DNA of 64,000 bases from Prorocentrum cordatum (GCA_963575745.1 CAUYUJ010020726.1:802969-866968); one strand, 5' to 3'. Counted from the first letter of the stretch, positions 22,735 through 35,150 are shown. A program made the numbers and translations. The notes: generated by a model from the sequence alone, not told the origin.

Positions 22735-22992
22735 AGTCCGTCGTCGGGAGCCTTGAGACGGGGTCAATGCAAACGGGGGTCAGCCAGGGCACCAGATCCT
22801 GCAGGATCCTGCGAAGACCCCCTCTGGCTGACCCGGGTTAGCGAGCCGCTCGTGGCCGCGAGGCGGCCGCGCATATTGGCTGACCCGGGTTTGCGAAGAT
22901 CTGCGTTGCAGTTTTTTATTCTTGCATTGCAGTTTTTGGTTTCCCGCTGACACGGGTTTGGATTGACCCGGGTCAGAAGATCCCCGACGTCG
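22735..22992. repeat. GGCTGACCCGGGTT short repeats
   Basis: GGCTGACCCGGGTTNGCGA occurs twice (22818 and 22878) and TTGACCCGGGTCAG once (22962). GATCCTGCAGGATCC near 22796 is a perfect palindrome. Confidence 0.55.
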
Positions 22993-23105
22993 TGGCATCG
23001 CTCGGGCGTGTGCGTCTGTTCTCGGCGAGGACCATCGAGCAGCTTGAACCATCCGGCGGATCAGCAGCGCACGAGAGCGAAGCATACACAGGGAGCCCGT
23101 CGGCC
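22993..23105. mobile_element. Decayed M2 element
   Basis: The left end TGGCATCGCTCGGGCGTGTG and GGCGAGGACCATCGAG match family M2. The right terminal repeat has been lost or is too diverged to recognise. Confidence 0.5.
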
Positions 23106-23199
23106 GTGCCCGCATTGCTGTCCTGAGTGCGGAAAGGAGCTGGCGATAGACTGCAGACTCCTCTCGCTTCGCGGGGTGCACGTCCGGAGCACGTACAGT

Positions 23200-25170
23200 C
23201 ACGTCGTCGCGGGGCCTCTTGGGAGCCTCTTGGGGGCCTCCTGGAGGCCTCCTGGGAGTTTCTTTTGGCCCCTTGGGGCACTTCTTTGGGGCCTTTTCCT
23301 AAGATTTACGCCACACCGCCGACCCCTTGGTACACTGGCTTTTGTGGTGGGTTGCTCCTGAGAGCCTGGGCGCCTTTGGAGAACTTTTTGGTGCCCTTCT
23401 GGGCGCTTCACGGGGGCTTATGGGGGGCCTCTTGGAGCTTCGGGAAGGATTCTCACGGGTCTTGGGGGGCCCGAGAAATCGAAATGCGGGCTCGGGTTCC
23501 CTTCCGAGGTTCTTCTTGCGGTAGTTTAGGGGCTCTTTTAGGCTATGTTGGAGGCCTCTGAGGCTGCCTTTGTGGTCGTGTGGGGGCTCTCTTTGCCTGT
23601 TTAGGGGCCCTCTTAGAGGCCGCTGGCGACGCCTGGAGGATCTTTGGGGCCTCTTAGGCCGTCGTGGAGCGTCGGGAAACCGAAGAGGCGAGAACGCGAC
23701 ATTTTGTCAAACACGGATTGAGCACCCATGAATGTTGGCTCGTGGGGCCTTCTTGGGAGGGCTCTTGGAGGCGTCCTGGGCCGTGTTTGGGGGCGTCTTG
23801 GGCCGTCTGGAGGCTACTCGGCCGTCCCAGAAGAGCCGTCGGCGACCATATGGGCCCTCTTGGACAATCTCGGGGGCCTCTTGGTACTGATAGGCGCGCT
23901 GTGGGGGCCTCCGCCCTCCCATGATGCCGTGGAGCCGGTCCTGGGGCATCCGAGCGGACCCCCCTCCTGCCAAATCGACGGGACCGGGGTCTGGGTGGAG
24001 GGGTCGGGGGAGGGGTAATCATCCCACACGCTGGGAACGCCCCAAGGGGTCGGGGGATGTTGCCGCCACGTGCACAGTGCGGTGCTGTTTTCCTGAGGGG
24101 CACGGTGGGGTGGCACATACGGGGTGCTGTGATGCCCCCTGCCGTCGTGGGACAACAGACGAATACACAGTGAGGGCTGGACTTCCGAAGATGATCCAGG
24201 TTATGTCGCAAAGTGCGCTTTGTTTTGTAATACTTGTGATGGCCGGGATGGTTAGGGGGGTCGTAACTTCGGGTCTGCCGTCGGTCGAGAGGGTTGGTGT
24301 CAATGAATGCGGAGCAGGGGTTGGTCACTTCCCGAAGGGGAAGAAGGGGTTCGGACGAGAGGTTTCCTTAACCCACCTGCGCCCAGAGGGCTGGTAGGAT
24401 GTTGTCTGCGGGCTTAGTTATTGGATTCGTGTAGGCCGCGAGAGGGCCTTCGTCGCAGGAGCTACACTCGTCTCGAAAGCGTGGTCATGTTCCGGAGAAG
24501 CTTGTCGGGAAAGGTGGTTGAAGGGGACATGCGGTGGGAAGGACCTGATGGGACGATCGTGGAAAAGCCCGTGGACTAGTCTGCAGGCCTTGCCGATTAT
24601 ATTAGAAACGGTACCTTTCTTTGAAGTGTGCGTAGGAAAGCAACTAATCATGCCTCCGAGGCGCCGCTGGTTGACTCCTGGGCCGTCTTGGGCTGGTCGA
24701 GTGCCGTCTCGATACCATCTTGTATCATAGTTGGGCTACCTTGGGCCATCTCGACGCTGTCTTGGACTATGTTGGCGCTCTGTTTAGGCCGCTCGGGTAT
24801 GCGAGAAAAGGAGCGGAGAAACGGGCGATTACCCACGTGTGCACTCGGCGGGCATCCGTCATATGACGTTTGGGGACCGTCGTGCGGGTCTCGGAGCAAG
24901 CTGTGGGGCGTGTCGGGACCGTCTTGGACAATCTGCCGCACGCTCGCCAAAGATGCCCCTGGGGCCCACGGCACTCAGCAGCACAGCCCGCATCGGCAGT
25001 AATGATTGTTGCGGCTGGCATTTCAAATGTATGCCGTGCACGCGCAGGGGAACTGAGGAGAACCCACATGTATTCACGGCGGGCATATGTTCAAATTCCC
25101 TAAGAACGATTATAGACTAGCCTTCGGCGCATCCCGCCATTCCGCCTGGGCTGCGGGTCGGAGGCCACAC
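23200..25170. other. Degenerate GGCCTCTTGGG-type sequence, no gene recognised
   Basis: A loose repeat of GGGGCCTCTTGGG-like units fills 23210-23660 and parts of 23740-23900 and continues as isolated motifs. Open frames on the minus strand (Pro/Glu/Ala-rich) follow from this repeat. The stretch 24000-25170 is non-repetitive and shows no domain. Confidence 0.5.
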
Positions 25171-26460
25171 GGATGGCGGGCAGGGTCTCGTGGGAGGCGT
25201 CTCGGGGGCGTTTGGGATTTCCGTTTTTGAATATCGTGGAGGCCCCCAGGGGCCATTGAGGAGTTGTTGGGGGGCCTCACGGAGTTCCCTGATTGCTTGT
25301 CGGGGGCTTCTTGGGACAATTGGGTGGCGGTTCGGGGTAGAAGGCTCGAAATGTCCGTGTGGGCTTCCCCTCTGGACCCCTTCTTTTGGCAGTCGCAGGG
25401 CTCTCCTGGGCCGTCGTGAGGTGCTTGAGCGGTTTGGGGGCCCTCTTGGGTCGCTTGAGCCGTTCTGGGGTGACCCAGGAAGCTTCTTGAGCTGCCTTGG
25501 AAGTTGCGGTCGCGGGAGAGGCGAATGTGCTGAACGTGCAGATTTTCTTGTGGAGATGGGGCGACCTTTGCTTTTGGATGCCGTTTTTGGACGTGTCTTG
25601 AGGGCTTCTTGGGGCGCTTTGGGGGCGTCGTGCGCCATCTGGAGGCCAGCGTTGGCGTTTTCGATCGGTATTTCGGCGGCTCGTGGCCCTCTTGAGCCGT
25701 CCGAAGGAACTCTTGGTGCACGCTTGGCCTGTTTTGTGGCACTGTGTCCACTCGTTTGGTTTGTTTGAACGCCCTCTGGGGGGCCTCTTTGGCCGTCTTG
25801 TGGCGACCCAGGAGGCTTCTTGGGCCGTCATGGAGACTGCTATCGCAGGAGAGGCGAATGTGTTAAAAAATGCGTTAACAAATGCAAGCTGTCCCATGAA
25901 AATTGGCAGAGTGTTGCTCTTTGAGCCTGTCTTGAGACGCCCCTAGAGGATTTCTTGTGGCGCCGTGGGGGCTTCGTGGTCCGTCTGGAAGCCAGCGCAG
26001 GCGTTTTCAATCGGTCTTTCGGCGGGTCGTGGCCCTCTTGGGCCGTCCGGAGGGACTCTTGGTGCCCTCTTGGCTTGCTTTGGGGCCCTCTGTCCCCCTG
26101 TTTGGGTCGGAGCCCTCTGTGGGAACTATTCGGCCGTTTTGGGACGACCCAAGAGGCTGCTTGGGATGTCTTGGATGTTGTGATCGCATGTTGTGATCGC
26201 AGAAGAAGCGACTGTGCTAACAATGCAGGTTTTCCATTGGAGATGGGGCGATTGTTGCTCTTTGAGGCCGTCTTGGGACGCCTGCTGAGGTATTATTGGA
26301 GTGTCTTGGGGGCGTTATGAGTCGTCTAGATGCCAGCGTGGGCGTTTTCGATCGATTTTTTGGCGGCTCGTGGCCCTCTTGGACCGTCCAGAGGGCCTCT
26401 TGGTGCCCTCTTGACCTGTTTCGGGGCCCTCTGTCCATCCGTGGTGCTCCAAATCGACCA
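25170..26460. repeat. Satellite with a period of about 340 bases
   Basis: Successive units share GGCGTTTTCGATCGGT (25655), GGCGTTTTCAATCGGT (26001) and GGCGTTTTCGATCGAT (26341). Each is followed by GGCTCGTGGCCCTCTTG and preceded by TTGCTYTTTGAGGCCGT. At least three units are clear from 25540 to 26450 and a more decayed one lies upstream. Minus-strand frames through them are repetitive and are not called as genes. Confidence 0.75.
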
Positions 26461-27148
26461 GACCGGGCTCTCAGGAGAGGGGTTTGGGGAGGGGGAAACA
26501 TCACACACGCCGATGAACCCCAAGGGGTCAGCGGATTCAAAAGAGAAACAGTTCATAATAATACCAAGTTCCAAGATGTTCCCCACCAGCTGCGCCGCTA
26601 GATGCTCTCGAAATCTTGGAACGCATTCTGAGCCAATCCTATCATGACACCACTCTCGCCCCAAAGATGCCTGTGCGCCGGAGCCAGGGGATCCCAGCAG
26701 CACTAGCATGTATCGACCAGACGTAAGAGTGACCTTTCGCCAGAGTGGCCTCTGATGCGGGCCCAATGGGTGCCCCCGATCGCTGAACCTTAGGCGACAG
26801 CAGCGGCTTGCGCGCCCAGGTTTGGCCACCCTGTGTCCCCCGTGTCGCCGTGCACTACAGTCACTCCTGCCTGGAACAACTCTTTGCGTGTCGCCGAATG
26901 TACAGTACGGGCGCGGCCCGCGTCCCGCTCCCCACGCGCACGCGCAGCGGCCCCCACGCCCGCTCGGCCGACGCGGCCGTCTCTCCGAGTGAGGCCCGCG
27001 GCGCCCACGCAGCAGCCGCCAGCGGCAAGTGATCTCGCGCCTCCGCCTGGGCGGTGTGTGCGGAGTGTTGCTGCGACGCTGGCTGCCTCGATTCTGCCAA
27101 GCTGCTGGCCTCTGCGCCGGCGCCGAGGAGGGGGTGGGGAGGAGGAGA
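26461..27148. other. No gene recognised
   Basis: Non-repetitive GC-rich sequence. A short stretch at 26830-27110 has an open frame with Arg/Ala-rich composition but no domain. Confidence 0.4.
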
Positions 27149-27335
27149 AGGAGGAGGAGGAGGAGGAGGAGGAGGTGGAGGAGGAGGAGGAGGAGGAGGA
27201 GGAGGAGGAGGAGGAGGAGTTGGAGGAGGAGGAGGAGGAGGAGGAGGAGGAGGATGAGGAGGAGGAGTTGGAGGAGGAGGAGGAGGAGGAGGAGTTGGAG
27301 GAGGAGGAGGAGGAGGAGGAGGAGGAGGAGGAGCC
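27149..27335. repeat. GGA polypurine tract
   Basis: Almost pure GGA triplets with a few GGAGTT interruptions at regular intervals. A weak GCGGCGCCCGAGGAGGCTGA repeat follows at 27425-27490. Confidence 0.9.
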
Positions 27336-27490
27336 TCGAAGGCTCTCGGCTGAGATTCCTCGAGAGTTCTGGAAGTGTCAGTATGTTTCGGGATGTTTCC
27401 GGCCCACAGGCTGCAGAGGAGGCGGCGCCCGAGGAGGCTGAAGAGGAGGCGGCGGCCGATGAGGCTGCAGAGGAGGCGGCGCTCGAGGAA

Positions 27491-28026
27491 GGGCGGCCCA
27501 GCTCGTCTGTTTCATCTTACCAAACAGCCCACGCTTTGCGCTGCGTTCGCCTGTCGCTCTCGCCAAAACGTGCCTCGACAGCGGCACGCGGCAGCGACTG
27601 GAGTTCTCCGTTCTCTTGACGCTTATCTGGCATTTCCCACAGAAGACCAGAATCGAACCCCAACCGTATTCGGAAGCTTGCGTCCGCCGAGAAGCCGCCA
27701 CTACTCGAAGCCCTGGTATACGTATTCCAGTTCCGGTTCCCGTTGCACGGCGGCGTTCGCAGTCTTCGTCTTGGTTTTGTTCTCGGAGTTGTTATTTGTT
27801 CAGTTGCAGACCCGAAGCTATTCCACTTCACACAGGGACGCGACCGAGGTTGTGTTGACGCGCCGAAAGCTACACGACACTGATTTGCTGCAGTTTGCCC
27901 TCGAACGGTTCACGCAGTGTCAGAAATTTTGGCCCACGTTCAGGCAGGTACTTGCAGGAAAAAAACAGCTCGTATTCTGCCGGGGAGCCGTCGACTTCTT
28001 GGGTCCCAAGAGGCTTGCACTGACCC
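27491..28026. other. No gene recognised
   Basis: A plus-strand frame stays open from about 27375 to 28064. Its composition is mixed and not repetitive, but no domain, motif or splice-framed partner was found. Chance or an unknown exon are both possible. Confidence 0.35.
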
Positions 28027-28214
28027 AGGCCTCCCGCATAGGGCCAGAGCACACGGGGTCGTAGGATCGTGCCGCGTCGTCGACTCTTTTGCGATCAATG
28101 TGTCGCTATCCAGAGCCCGTGTCACGTGATCCCACCGTCAACAGCGCATCATCGATGCATCGGGGATGCATTGCGACCCTCCGACCACAGATTCGGGCCC
28201 GCTGTGGGAGGCCT
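28027..28214. mobile_element. Foldback/MITE-like element, family M1, copy 3 (diverged)
   Basis: AGGCCTCCCGCATAGGG at left and GGCCCGCTGTGGGAGGCCT at right are inverted. The interior keeps CGGGGTCGTAGGATCGTGCC, ATCGATGCATCGGGGATGCA and CGACCCTCCGACC. Confidence 0.65.
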
Positions 28215-29900
28215 CCAAGTGAGATCCCTATGGTCAGGAGGGTAACTATCAGATTTGAAGGACGGGTCAGGTAGAATTATCAGGTCATGCATACTAAGTA
28301 TGCTGAGGGTGTTTATTACACACTCGTGCCCTGTACCTGCCAAACCCCATCCTCCAAATACGAACGTGTTTTTTCTCGTATGCCCCCCAAGAGCCGAACG
28401 CATGGAAATACATGGGCTTGAGGACCCGGGCCTCTTGTTGAGGTTCCTCGTGGCCGAAGCATTACTGCAGCGTTGGATTGCGAGACCTTTTGGCAGCGGA
28501 CTTCAGAGAGAACCCAAGTGGAGTGTTTATTCGCAGGGCGTTCGCCATTCCACCGAGTCCCAGATAATGAGGGAGAAAGAAGAAGAGGACGAAACGAACG
28601 ACGGTGACGGTAGGAGTAAATAGCAGGAGATGGAGAAGGACGAGGCCCGAGGCGCCTTGAATGTTTACAGATGAGCCGTGTCACATGGGCACCAGCCTTG
28701 GAGGAGCCGAATTTGTGGCGAGCTCCAATAACAGCCTAGTCGTCGAAGCGTTGAGATGCTTTGCCCCGTCCCAGTCCAAACCTTCATCTCCTCTCTAGTC
28801 GTGTCTCCCAATTTTCCTCCTCTCTTTCCTCCTTCTATCTTCATGCTGCGAGAGCGCCTGTCAATGACAGTCGCCCAAAACACAAAACACGACTATCGCT
28901 TCGACCCCGTTTGGGGCGTATCTGCACCAGCGGGCTGAACAACGCCGACCTTGGAGAGCGACAGTGGCAAGTTACATCTCTCACCCAAGGTCGGGTTGCA
29001 AAACTTGGAGTCTCGGAAATTTGACTCCCCACCCGTGGACCACGACCACCTTTCTTAGCATTTCTTATGAAGGGGCAAGGGTCCAGCAGGAGCAGGGGAC
29101 TTGAGGTCACCCTCCACCCTGCTTACTGCTTAGCCCAACTGAGGAAGAGGCCATTGAAAGAGCGGTTCCTTTTCATCTTTAAGCCCCGGGTGAGGGCAGC
29201 GTCGGGCAGGGCCCGCAAAGCGAGCCTTCCCCGAAACAAACTGGATACGGTGGCTGAGCCCCTATGCTCGTGCCACGTGCTTTACGCTGGCGTGCCCTTC
29301 CCCAGAACCGGACAATCGATGCAAAATAGCGCCAGCGGGCGCAGTCCAGCACCCTCAGACGCATTTTGGAAGCCGATGGTGGTGGAACTTGCCAGGGATC
29401 ACACCACGTTCCTTCTCCCAAGACAACATCACGACCATTAGCCTGCCTAGGAGCACATAGTGAAGAAGCGTCCAGGCTCTAGGATTCAGGTCATCAGGTC
29501 CATGTCCCGCGTCGTGTTTGAACCTGTTCAGGGCCCACAGGATGACCCGCCTAGGGGGTCGTCCGAGGGGCTTTCCTTCCTTGCTTAGTTTGACCTGCTC
29601 GCGGGTGAGACTCGATCAAATGGTGCACCTGCAGAAGCGCCACTGGCGAGCCCCTTGGTTTTAAGCGTCATCTCATTGATGCGCCTTCGGCCTCCGGCCA
29701 AGACGCCAGCAGACGTCGCAAGCGCACGATCGCCCGTGCTGACCTCAGGGCACACATGAACAGAGAGTCATTTCCTCCTCGGGACATGCTTGGACTTAGC
29801 GGTGGTCGCACGACGAATCACCCTCGTTCCCTGGCCAGTACAGAACTAAGGTTTCGAACCGAGTTTGCCGCCATCCGATCGCCAGTCCGAACAGTTCCCA
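28215..29900. other. No gene recognised
   Basis: Non-repetitive, lower-GC sequence than the surroundings with frequent stops in all frames. Nothing of known type is seen. Confidence 0.5.
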
Positions 29901-29922
29901 CGGAACTCTAGGAGTCGGGGTT

Positions 29923-31160
29923 CTAAGAGAAATTCCGTAATTGTTGGTTGGCCGTCTTATTCTTGGTTCGTGTTGGCAGGACAGCAGCTGGGTCACCACT
30001 ACCAGACCAGGGCGCGGTCCGCGTCGCAGCACCTGCACACGCTCCAGACCGGGGCGCGGTCCGCTCCAGAAACGTCTGTGATGAGCTCGCTCCAGACCCA
30101 TCATTACCCAAACCATAGTTATCGAGCCACATGCAGCGTTGCATGGGGATAGGGAAGCTGACGTACCTGAAGCACGCCTCGTACAGCGCATCCAACTTAT
30201 CGTCAAACGCGCCGCCGATGCGCAGCACTCGCCCTGCCTCCTCGTGGACAGCTCGAGCTGCATCTCGTGCTTCCCCTGCAGCTGCATCAGCCGCTGCCTG
30301 CTCTGCTTCCCGCGTGTGCCGGGTGGTCTCCGCGGTCTCGTCGAGCTCGTCGTCGCCGACCTTTGTGTCGTCACCATCTGGTCCAGGCACAGCAGAGGGC
30401 GGAGCAGCAGCACCAGTGCGAACAGAAGCCGCTTCGCCCACGGCTACAGACTTCGCGAAGCTCCCCTTTGCCTCCTGCTCCAGCACGTCGATCTGACGCT
30501 TTGCCGCCTGCTTCGCGTCGCTGATCTGTTAATGCGGGATCTCCCTGGCCTCCTATTCTCCCTGCCGGGTGGCCTGGAGCTTGGGCCCCAACTCAGTTGT
30601 AGCGCCACGAGCCCATCGTGATGGAGTGCTACTGGATGTGGAGCGGCTTGGCAGTTTGATTCTGCCTCTGCAATTTCTCCACCTGCTTCTCGACCACTTG
30701 TGTATCTTCCTGATCACCCGCGAACCGTGCAGCTTGCTGCCAGTGTGCGAGCCACTCGTTGATCTTTTTGATGCCGCCATCTCCCCTGTGAAAGGAAGTT
30801 CCTGACGATGCCCACAGTTGCAAAGGCAAAGAGGATGTGCTCCCCTTCTCCAAGCCCTCCGAGGCGCTTGAGGATCGCCTGCAGCGTAAAATCGCCTTTC
30901 GGAGCTGCAGACTGCCACGAGCCTCTAGGTCCCGATGCTTCTCGGCTCCTTGCGCCATGACGTTCTCATGGGCTGCTTTGGCCGCCGTCTGGACGGCAGC
31001 AGGGGCCAGTAATACACAAGCGCATTTGACCCGAGATACCAATTTGCCTGAATGAAAGTACGCTGCCACACAGGCTTCCTGGGCCCCAAGAGAACGTCCA
31101 ACGAACTCATGGAATCTCTCTCGTGTGCACCTGGTGCGCGCAGGAAAACAGTTGCTCCGA
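29923..31160 (-). pseudogene. Coding-like helical remnant on the minus strand, unassigned
   Basis: Two minus-strand segments look coding. Segment 31160-30655 encodes Ala/Gln/Glu-rich helices, including IKKINEWLAHWQQAARFAGD and VVEKQVEKLQRQNQTAK. Segment 30520-30130 encodes DAKQAAKRQIDVLEQEAKGS, a run of Ala/Glu/Asp-rich heptad-like sequence, and FDDKLDALYEACFRYVSFP. Between them the frame is broken. The coiled-coil character and decay suggest the 5' part of a retroelement polyprotein or an old gene. No diagnostic motif was found, so no function is given. Confidence 0.35.
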
Positions 31161-31524
31161 CAGGGGCTCGCAAAACGGATAGACATGCACGTCCTGTCAG
31201 AAAGCGTGGGGCCCGGCCCTGCCCTTGGCTGCACACAAGCGGAAGCCCCCAGGGCTCCGAGGCTGCTTGCGCCGAAATGGTTGCGGTCTTCTTCAGCCCT
31301 CCCCCTCTGCTTCCCTCGTCATCCTCCGCCTCCTCCTTCCCCCGCCCCCCGCCCCCTCCACCGACCAGTGTCTCGGCCGTGTCTCCCGGCAGTTCCCTTG
31401 CCCCCCGCGCACGGCCCAGCTGGGGCTGGGCGCGGCCGCGAGGAGGACGACGAAGAGGAGGACACGGAGCCTCCGCCTCCGCAGCCGCCCACCGAGATCC
31501 AGAAGAACATCATGAAGGCCGCCG

Positions 31525-31528
31525 CCCT

Positions 31529-31560
<32 letters not shown>

Positions 31561-31607
31561 TTCCTCCTCCTCCTCCGCCTCCTTCTCCTCCTCCTCCTCA
31601 TCATCAC

Positions 31608-31655
<48 letters not shown>

Positions 31656-31716
31656 CATCCTCCTCATTCTCCTCCTCCTCCTTCTCCTCCTCCTCATCCT
31701 CGTCCTCCTCCTCTTA
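31525..31716. repeat. Triplet tract: GTGCTC, CTC, ATC and CTC runs
   Basis: GTGCTC hexamers (31531-31560), CTC (31561-31595), an ATC run of about 17 units (31596-31650) and CTC again. Microsatellite only. Confidence 0.9.
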
Positions 31717-31719
31717 TCT

Positions 31720-31892
31720 AGGCCTCTCAGGTGGGGTCCGAGTAGATATGGTCGGAGGACCGCGCTGCACCGCCGATGCATCACCGAAGCATCGGCGCCG
31801 ATGCGTCGCCGACGCCTCCCGTGCGTCGCCAATGCATCGGCGATGCGGCGCAATCTCCGACCCCATCTCTTCTGACCCCGTCCGGGAGGCCT
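31720..31892. mobile_element. Foldback/MITE-like element, family M1, copy 4
   Basis: Ends AGGCCTCTCAGGTGGGGTCC and GACCCCGTCCGGGAGGCCT, with GATATGGTCGGAGGACCGCG and GCCGATGCATCACCG inside. Confidence 0.75.
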
Positions 31893-31943
31893 CTATCTTA
31901 GTCCTCCCCCTGTATCGCGAGGGCAGCGGACCTCTCTTTGTCG

Positions 31944-32130
31944 AAGAGCAATAACTGCAGAGAGACAAGGACACTTGATCGGAGCTTCGCCCAGATTTCT
32001 TGGGATCTGCGCTGGGCCCCCCTGGCGGCGCCTTCGTCGCCGCCCCTCGGCGCGCTCCGCGCGCCAGGGAGGAGCGTCCAGCGCTGATCCAAGAGATGAG
32101 CATGTATGTCTTGACGTGTAGCGTTCCTTT
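31944..32130. mobile_element. Foldback/MITE-like element, family M3, copy 2
   Basis: CAGATTTCTTGGGATCTGCG pairs with CAGCGCTGATCCAAGAGATG. The core is GGCGCCTTCGTCGCCGCC with GGCGCGCTCCGCGCGCCAGG. It is more diverged than the copy at 22538. Confidence 0.65.
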
Positions 32131-33590
32131 ACGGTTTTCGTCACCCTGTGGCCTTCTTTTCCAGCGTCTAGCCGGCGACAGTTGCGCTGTGCTTCCGGTT
32201 TTCGTTTGCTGCTCGACCCTTCTGACGCCGCGCGGGTGCCCGCCCGCGGTCGCGGTCACAAAGTAGTGTTCTTTTTACCCTCCTCGCGATTGGCAGCGGA
32301 TCTCCCTCGGGCCGTGGACGGGCTCTTTGTCTCACCACGATCGTGACCGTCCGTCCCCTCTCTTCGTGGCCAGGTCCACTCCTGCCTCTATTCCCCCGCG
32401 GTTCCCACACGCTTGCTTCTCGCGGCTGTTTTTTGGAGCACGCTTCTTCACAACCTCGGGCTCCGGTGCTTGCGTGCCGCCTAATGAAGCCGACCTCTGA
32501 TCTAGGGTCGTCCCTTCTCTTTGTCTTACTCTTCCCCCATCTCTGAAAACTGTCGCGCGCCATCCTCCGTGCTGCGGGAGGCATCTCTCCATAGCTCGGG
32601 CATGGCATCTTTCTGCGAGGTTCGACGGGGAGCTGACGTCGCGCTCCGAGCTGCTCAAAGTTCGCGAGTTTCGCCTCTGTGTCTGATGACCGCCCGGCCG
32701 TCGCATCTGCGCACCACGGCCAGCGCTCGGCACACCACTTGGCTTCGGACTAGGGCTGCGGTTCACGCGACTTGAGTTGCATATTGTTCATTCTGAGTTC
32801 GTCGAACATCGCTGGGTCTTGGGACGGCCAATGTGTTATTCCTGAAAGCTCTGCTCAAGTACCGTTTGTGGACATCCGTGGGCCGTGATCGATTGGAACC
32901 GCACAGAATCATAGTCGATCGATGAGTAACCCCGATTGAGTTTTGTGTCAGCGTCACCGTGTGCGGTGTCAGCGTCACCGTGTGCTGTGTCAGCGTCACC
33001 GCGGGCGTACCATAAGGGCCCCGAGGTCCGAAATGGAGCGAAGAGGGCAGTCGCGATTCTCGTATCGCCCAGATCTCCGGGGGGAGGAAACGGAGGATCT
33101 GAGGGCGTTCCTGTGGGGGGTGCGGCGATGCTGCAATACACCATCCCGTCCCAAGGCCCCGAGGCCAACCGAGCATTCGACTGCACTACAGGGAACGCCC
33201 CCTTAAAAACAAATTCCCCACTGGTTTTCGATTCAAGCGAGAGGCCCGTGTTGGAAATGATCCGCGTTTTGCCCGCGTCGCTCAAAACAGCGCAACAACA
33301 CTTCAAACACAACATATGATTAGAAACTCGAAGGAAAGGCTCAGTAACAGTATCGATGTGAAGGACAGCTACGCTCCATCCGAGTAGCCGTTGCGCAACC
33401 TTACATCACTGGCCATAGATTTAGCGAAAGTCTCGGCAACATCTTCTTTTTGAAAAATGAGTGCTGTTCGTCCGTACACATGTTATGTTTTACATGTTCC
33501 ATATGGAGCGAAAGGTTTCCAACGACAGCCATGTCCCCCAAACAATGCTTGCACTGATGGTTTCTTACTTCTGTTCAAAGGAGCCAGGCC
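32131..33590. other. No gene recognised; GTCAGCGTCACCGTGTGC tandem
   Basis: An 18-base unit GTCAGCGTCACCGTGTGC is repeated three to four times at 32945-33002. The rest is unique sequence without a recognised domain in any frame. Confidence 0.5.
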
Positions 33591-33850
33591 GGCGTGGCGG
33601 TGTGAGGGTTGTGCCGTCGCCGTCGCCACCCCGTCAACGCCTCGTCGCCGCCCGTCGTTTGGGCCTGTGTGACAGTCTGACGGCTATGTTGTCGCCGTCG
33701 CCGTTCCCCCGTCGCCTCCCCGGCGCCGCCCGTCGTCTTTGCAATGAATGTTTTGCAGACATATTCTCCTTTCTAAAAAGAAAATGAATAGACTCTACCC
33801 CCCCCCGGCGTTATCGGTCCCCCTTTCGGGTATGTAATTCATATATATAT

Positions 33851-33882
<32 letters not shown>

Positions 33883-34480
33883 ATATATATATATATATAT
33901 GATTCTGACCACATGTGCATCCCGAATACGAATTTTCACTATCCCCGGGGGGCCGGGTCCCCCCCTCTGAGGTTCCTTGGAAAAAACATACACTATGCGG
34001 TGACATTTTCTGTTCTAACATAACACTGTTTCGCGAACCCCTCTGCAAAAATGGGACGAAGTGCGCACGCGCGCGTCGTCGCGCGCGCGCATGCCGAAAT
34101 CTTTCAACAACCTTCGGTGCCAGAAGGATTTCGCAATCGAGTTTTCCAAAAACATACAACAGCACAGGTTTTCGTGACAATGATTTGCTAAAAAAACTTA
34201 CGCGCGACCTCTTGCGAAATTCTAAGAAAACCATGAGTTTTTCAAGATTTTCACAACATGCTACCAAACGGGTATTGCGCGCGTCCATGTCGAAATCTGT
34301 CGAATGCCCCTGCGCGAGTGCCGTCGCGAGTATCCTGTGCAAAAAATGGGACGAAGTGCAGACGCGCGCGTCGTCGCGCGCGTACGCCGAAATTCTTCAG
34401 GTTTCGGAAGGATTTCAAAATCGCGCGTCCAAAAAACATACACAAACACAAGGTTTCGCAACACGGATTTTCAACAAAAG
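33590..34480 (+). repeat. Composite dispersed repeat, plus-orientation copy
   Basis: GTCGCCGTCGCC units (33610-33740), a C-rich block (33795-33835), an AT/TATATG microsatellite (33840-33900), then two related segments starting near 34035 and 34338. Both carry AAAAATGGGACGAAGTGC, GCGCGCGTCGTCGCGCGCG and GGAAGGATTTC, and the first also GCTACCAAACGGG. The arrangement matches 15940-16850 (inverted) and 43130-43510. Confidence 0.7.
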
Positions 34481-34496
34481 CGTGCGCGCGCTCTTG

Positions 34497-34498
34497 CG

Positions 34499-34539
<41 letters not shown>

Positions 34540-35150
34540 CTCCCTCCTCCCGCATCGTCATCGTCGTCGTCGCCTACGTCGTCCTCTGTCGTTCCTCGTG
34601 TTCGTCGTCGTCGTCCTCTTTGGCGTCGTGGTCGTTTCCGTCGTCGATGTCGCCGTGGTCGTCCTTCCTCCTCCTCCCTCGTCGTCGTCGTCCGTCGTCG
34701 GCGTCTCGTCGTCGTCCCTCCTTCTTCGTCGCCGTCGTCGTCGTCGTCGTTGTTGTCGTCGTCGTCTTCCCTCCTCCCTCGTCGTTGTCGTCGTCGGCGT
34801 CGCCGTCCTTTCTCCTTTTTCGTCGTTCGCGTCGTCGTCGTCCTCCCACCTCCCTCGTCGTTGTCGTCGATGTCGTCGTTGTTGCCGTCGTCGTCCTCCC
34901 TTCTCCGTCGTCGGCGTCTTCGTTGGCGACGTCGTTGTCGTCGTCGTCGTCATTGTCTCCGTCGTCGTCGTCGTCGGCGTCGTCGGCGTCGGCGTCGTCG
35001 TCGCCGTCGTCATCGTCGTCGTCGTCGGCGTCGTCGTCGTCGGTGTCGTCGTCGTCGTTGTCGTCGTCGAAGTCGTTGGAGACGTCGTCGATGTCGTCGT
35101 AGTCGGTGTCGGCGGCGCCGTCGTTGTTGTCGTCGGCGTCGGTGCCGTGG
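34497..35150. repeat. Degenerate GTC/CGT tract of about 650 bases
   Basis: GTC triplets with CTCC interruptions at intervals of about 70-80 bases. All six frames remain open over most of it and give Val/Ser/Arg or Asp/Thr runs, which are artefacts. Confidence 0.9.

Noticed and set aside
25110-25897. Minus-strand frames with PPKRPKK- and TAQEGP-like repeats
   Set aside because: They follow the roughly 340 base satellite and its GGCCTCTTGGG submotif; the frame is not conserved between units.
34497-35150. Overlapping open frames of 200-390 codons on both strands
   Set aside because: The DNA is a degenerate GTC tract. The peptides are Val/Ser/Arg or Asp/Thr runs produced by the triplet repeat.
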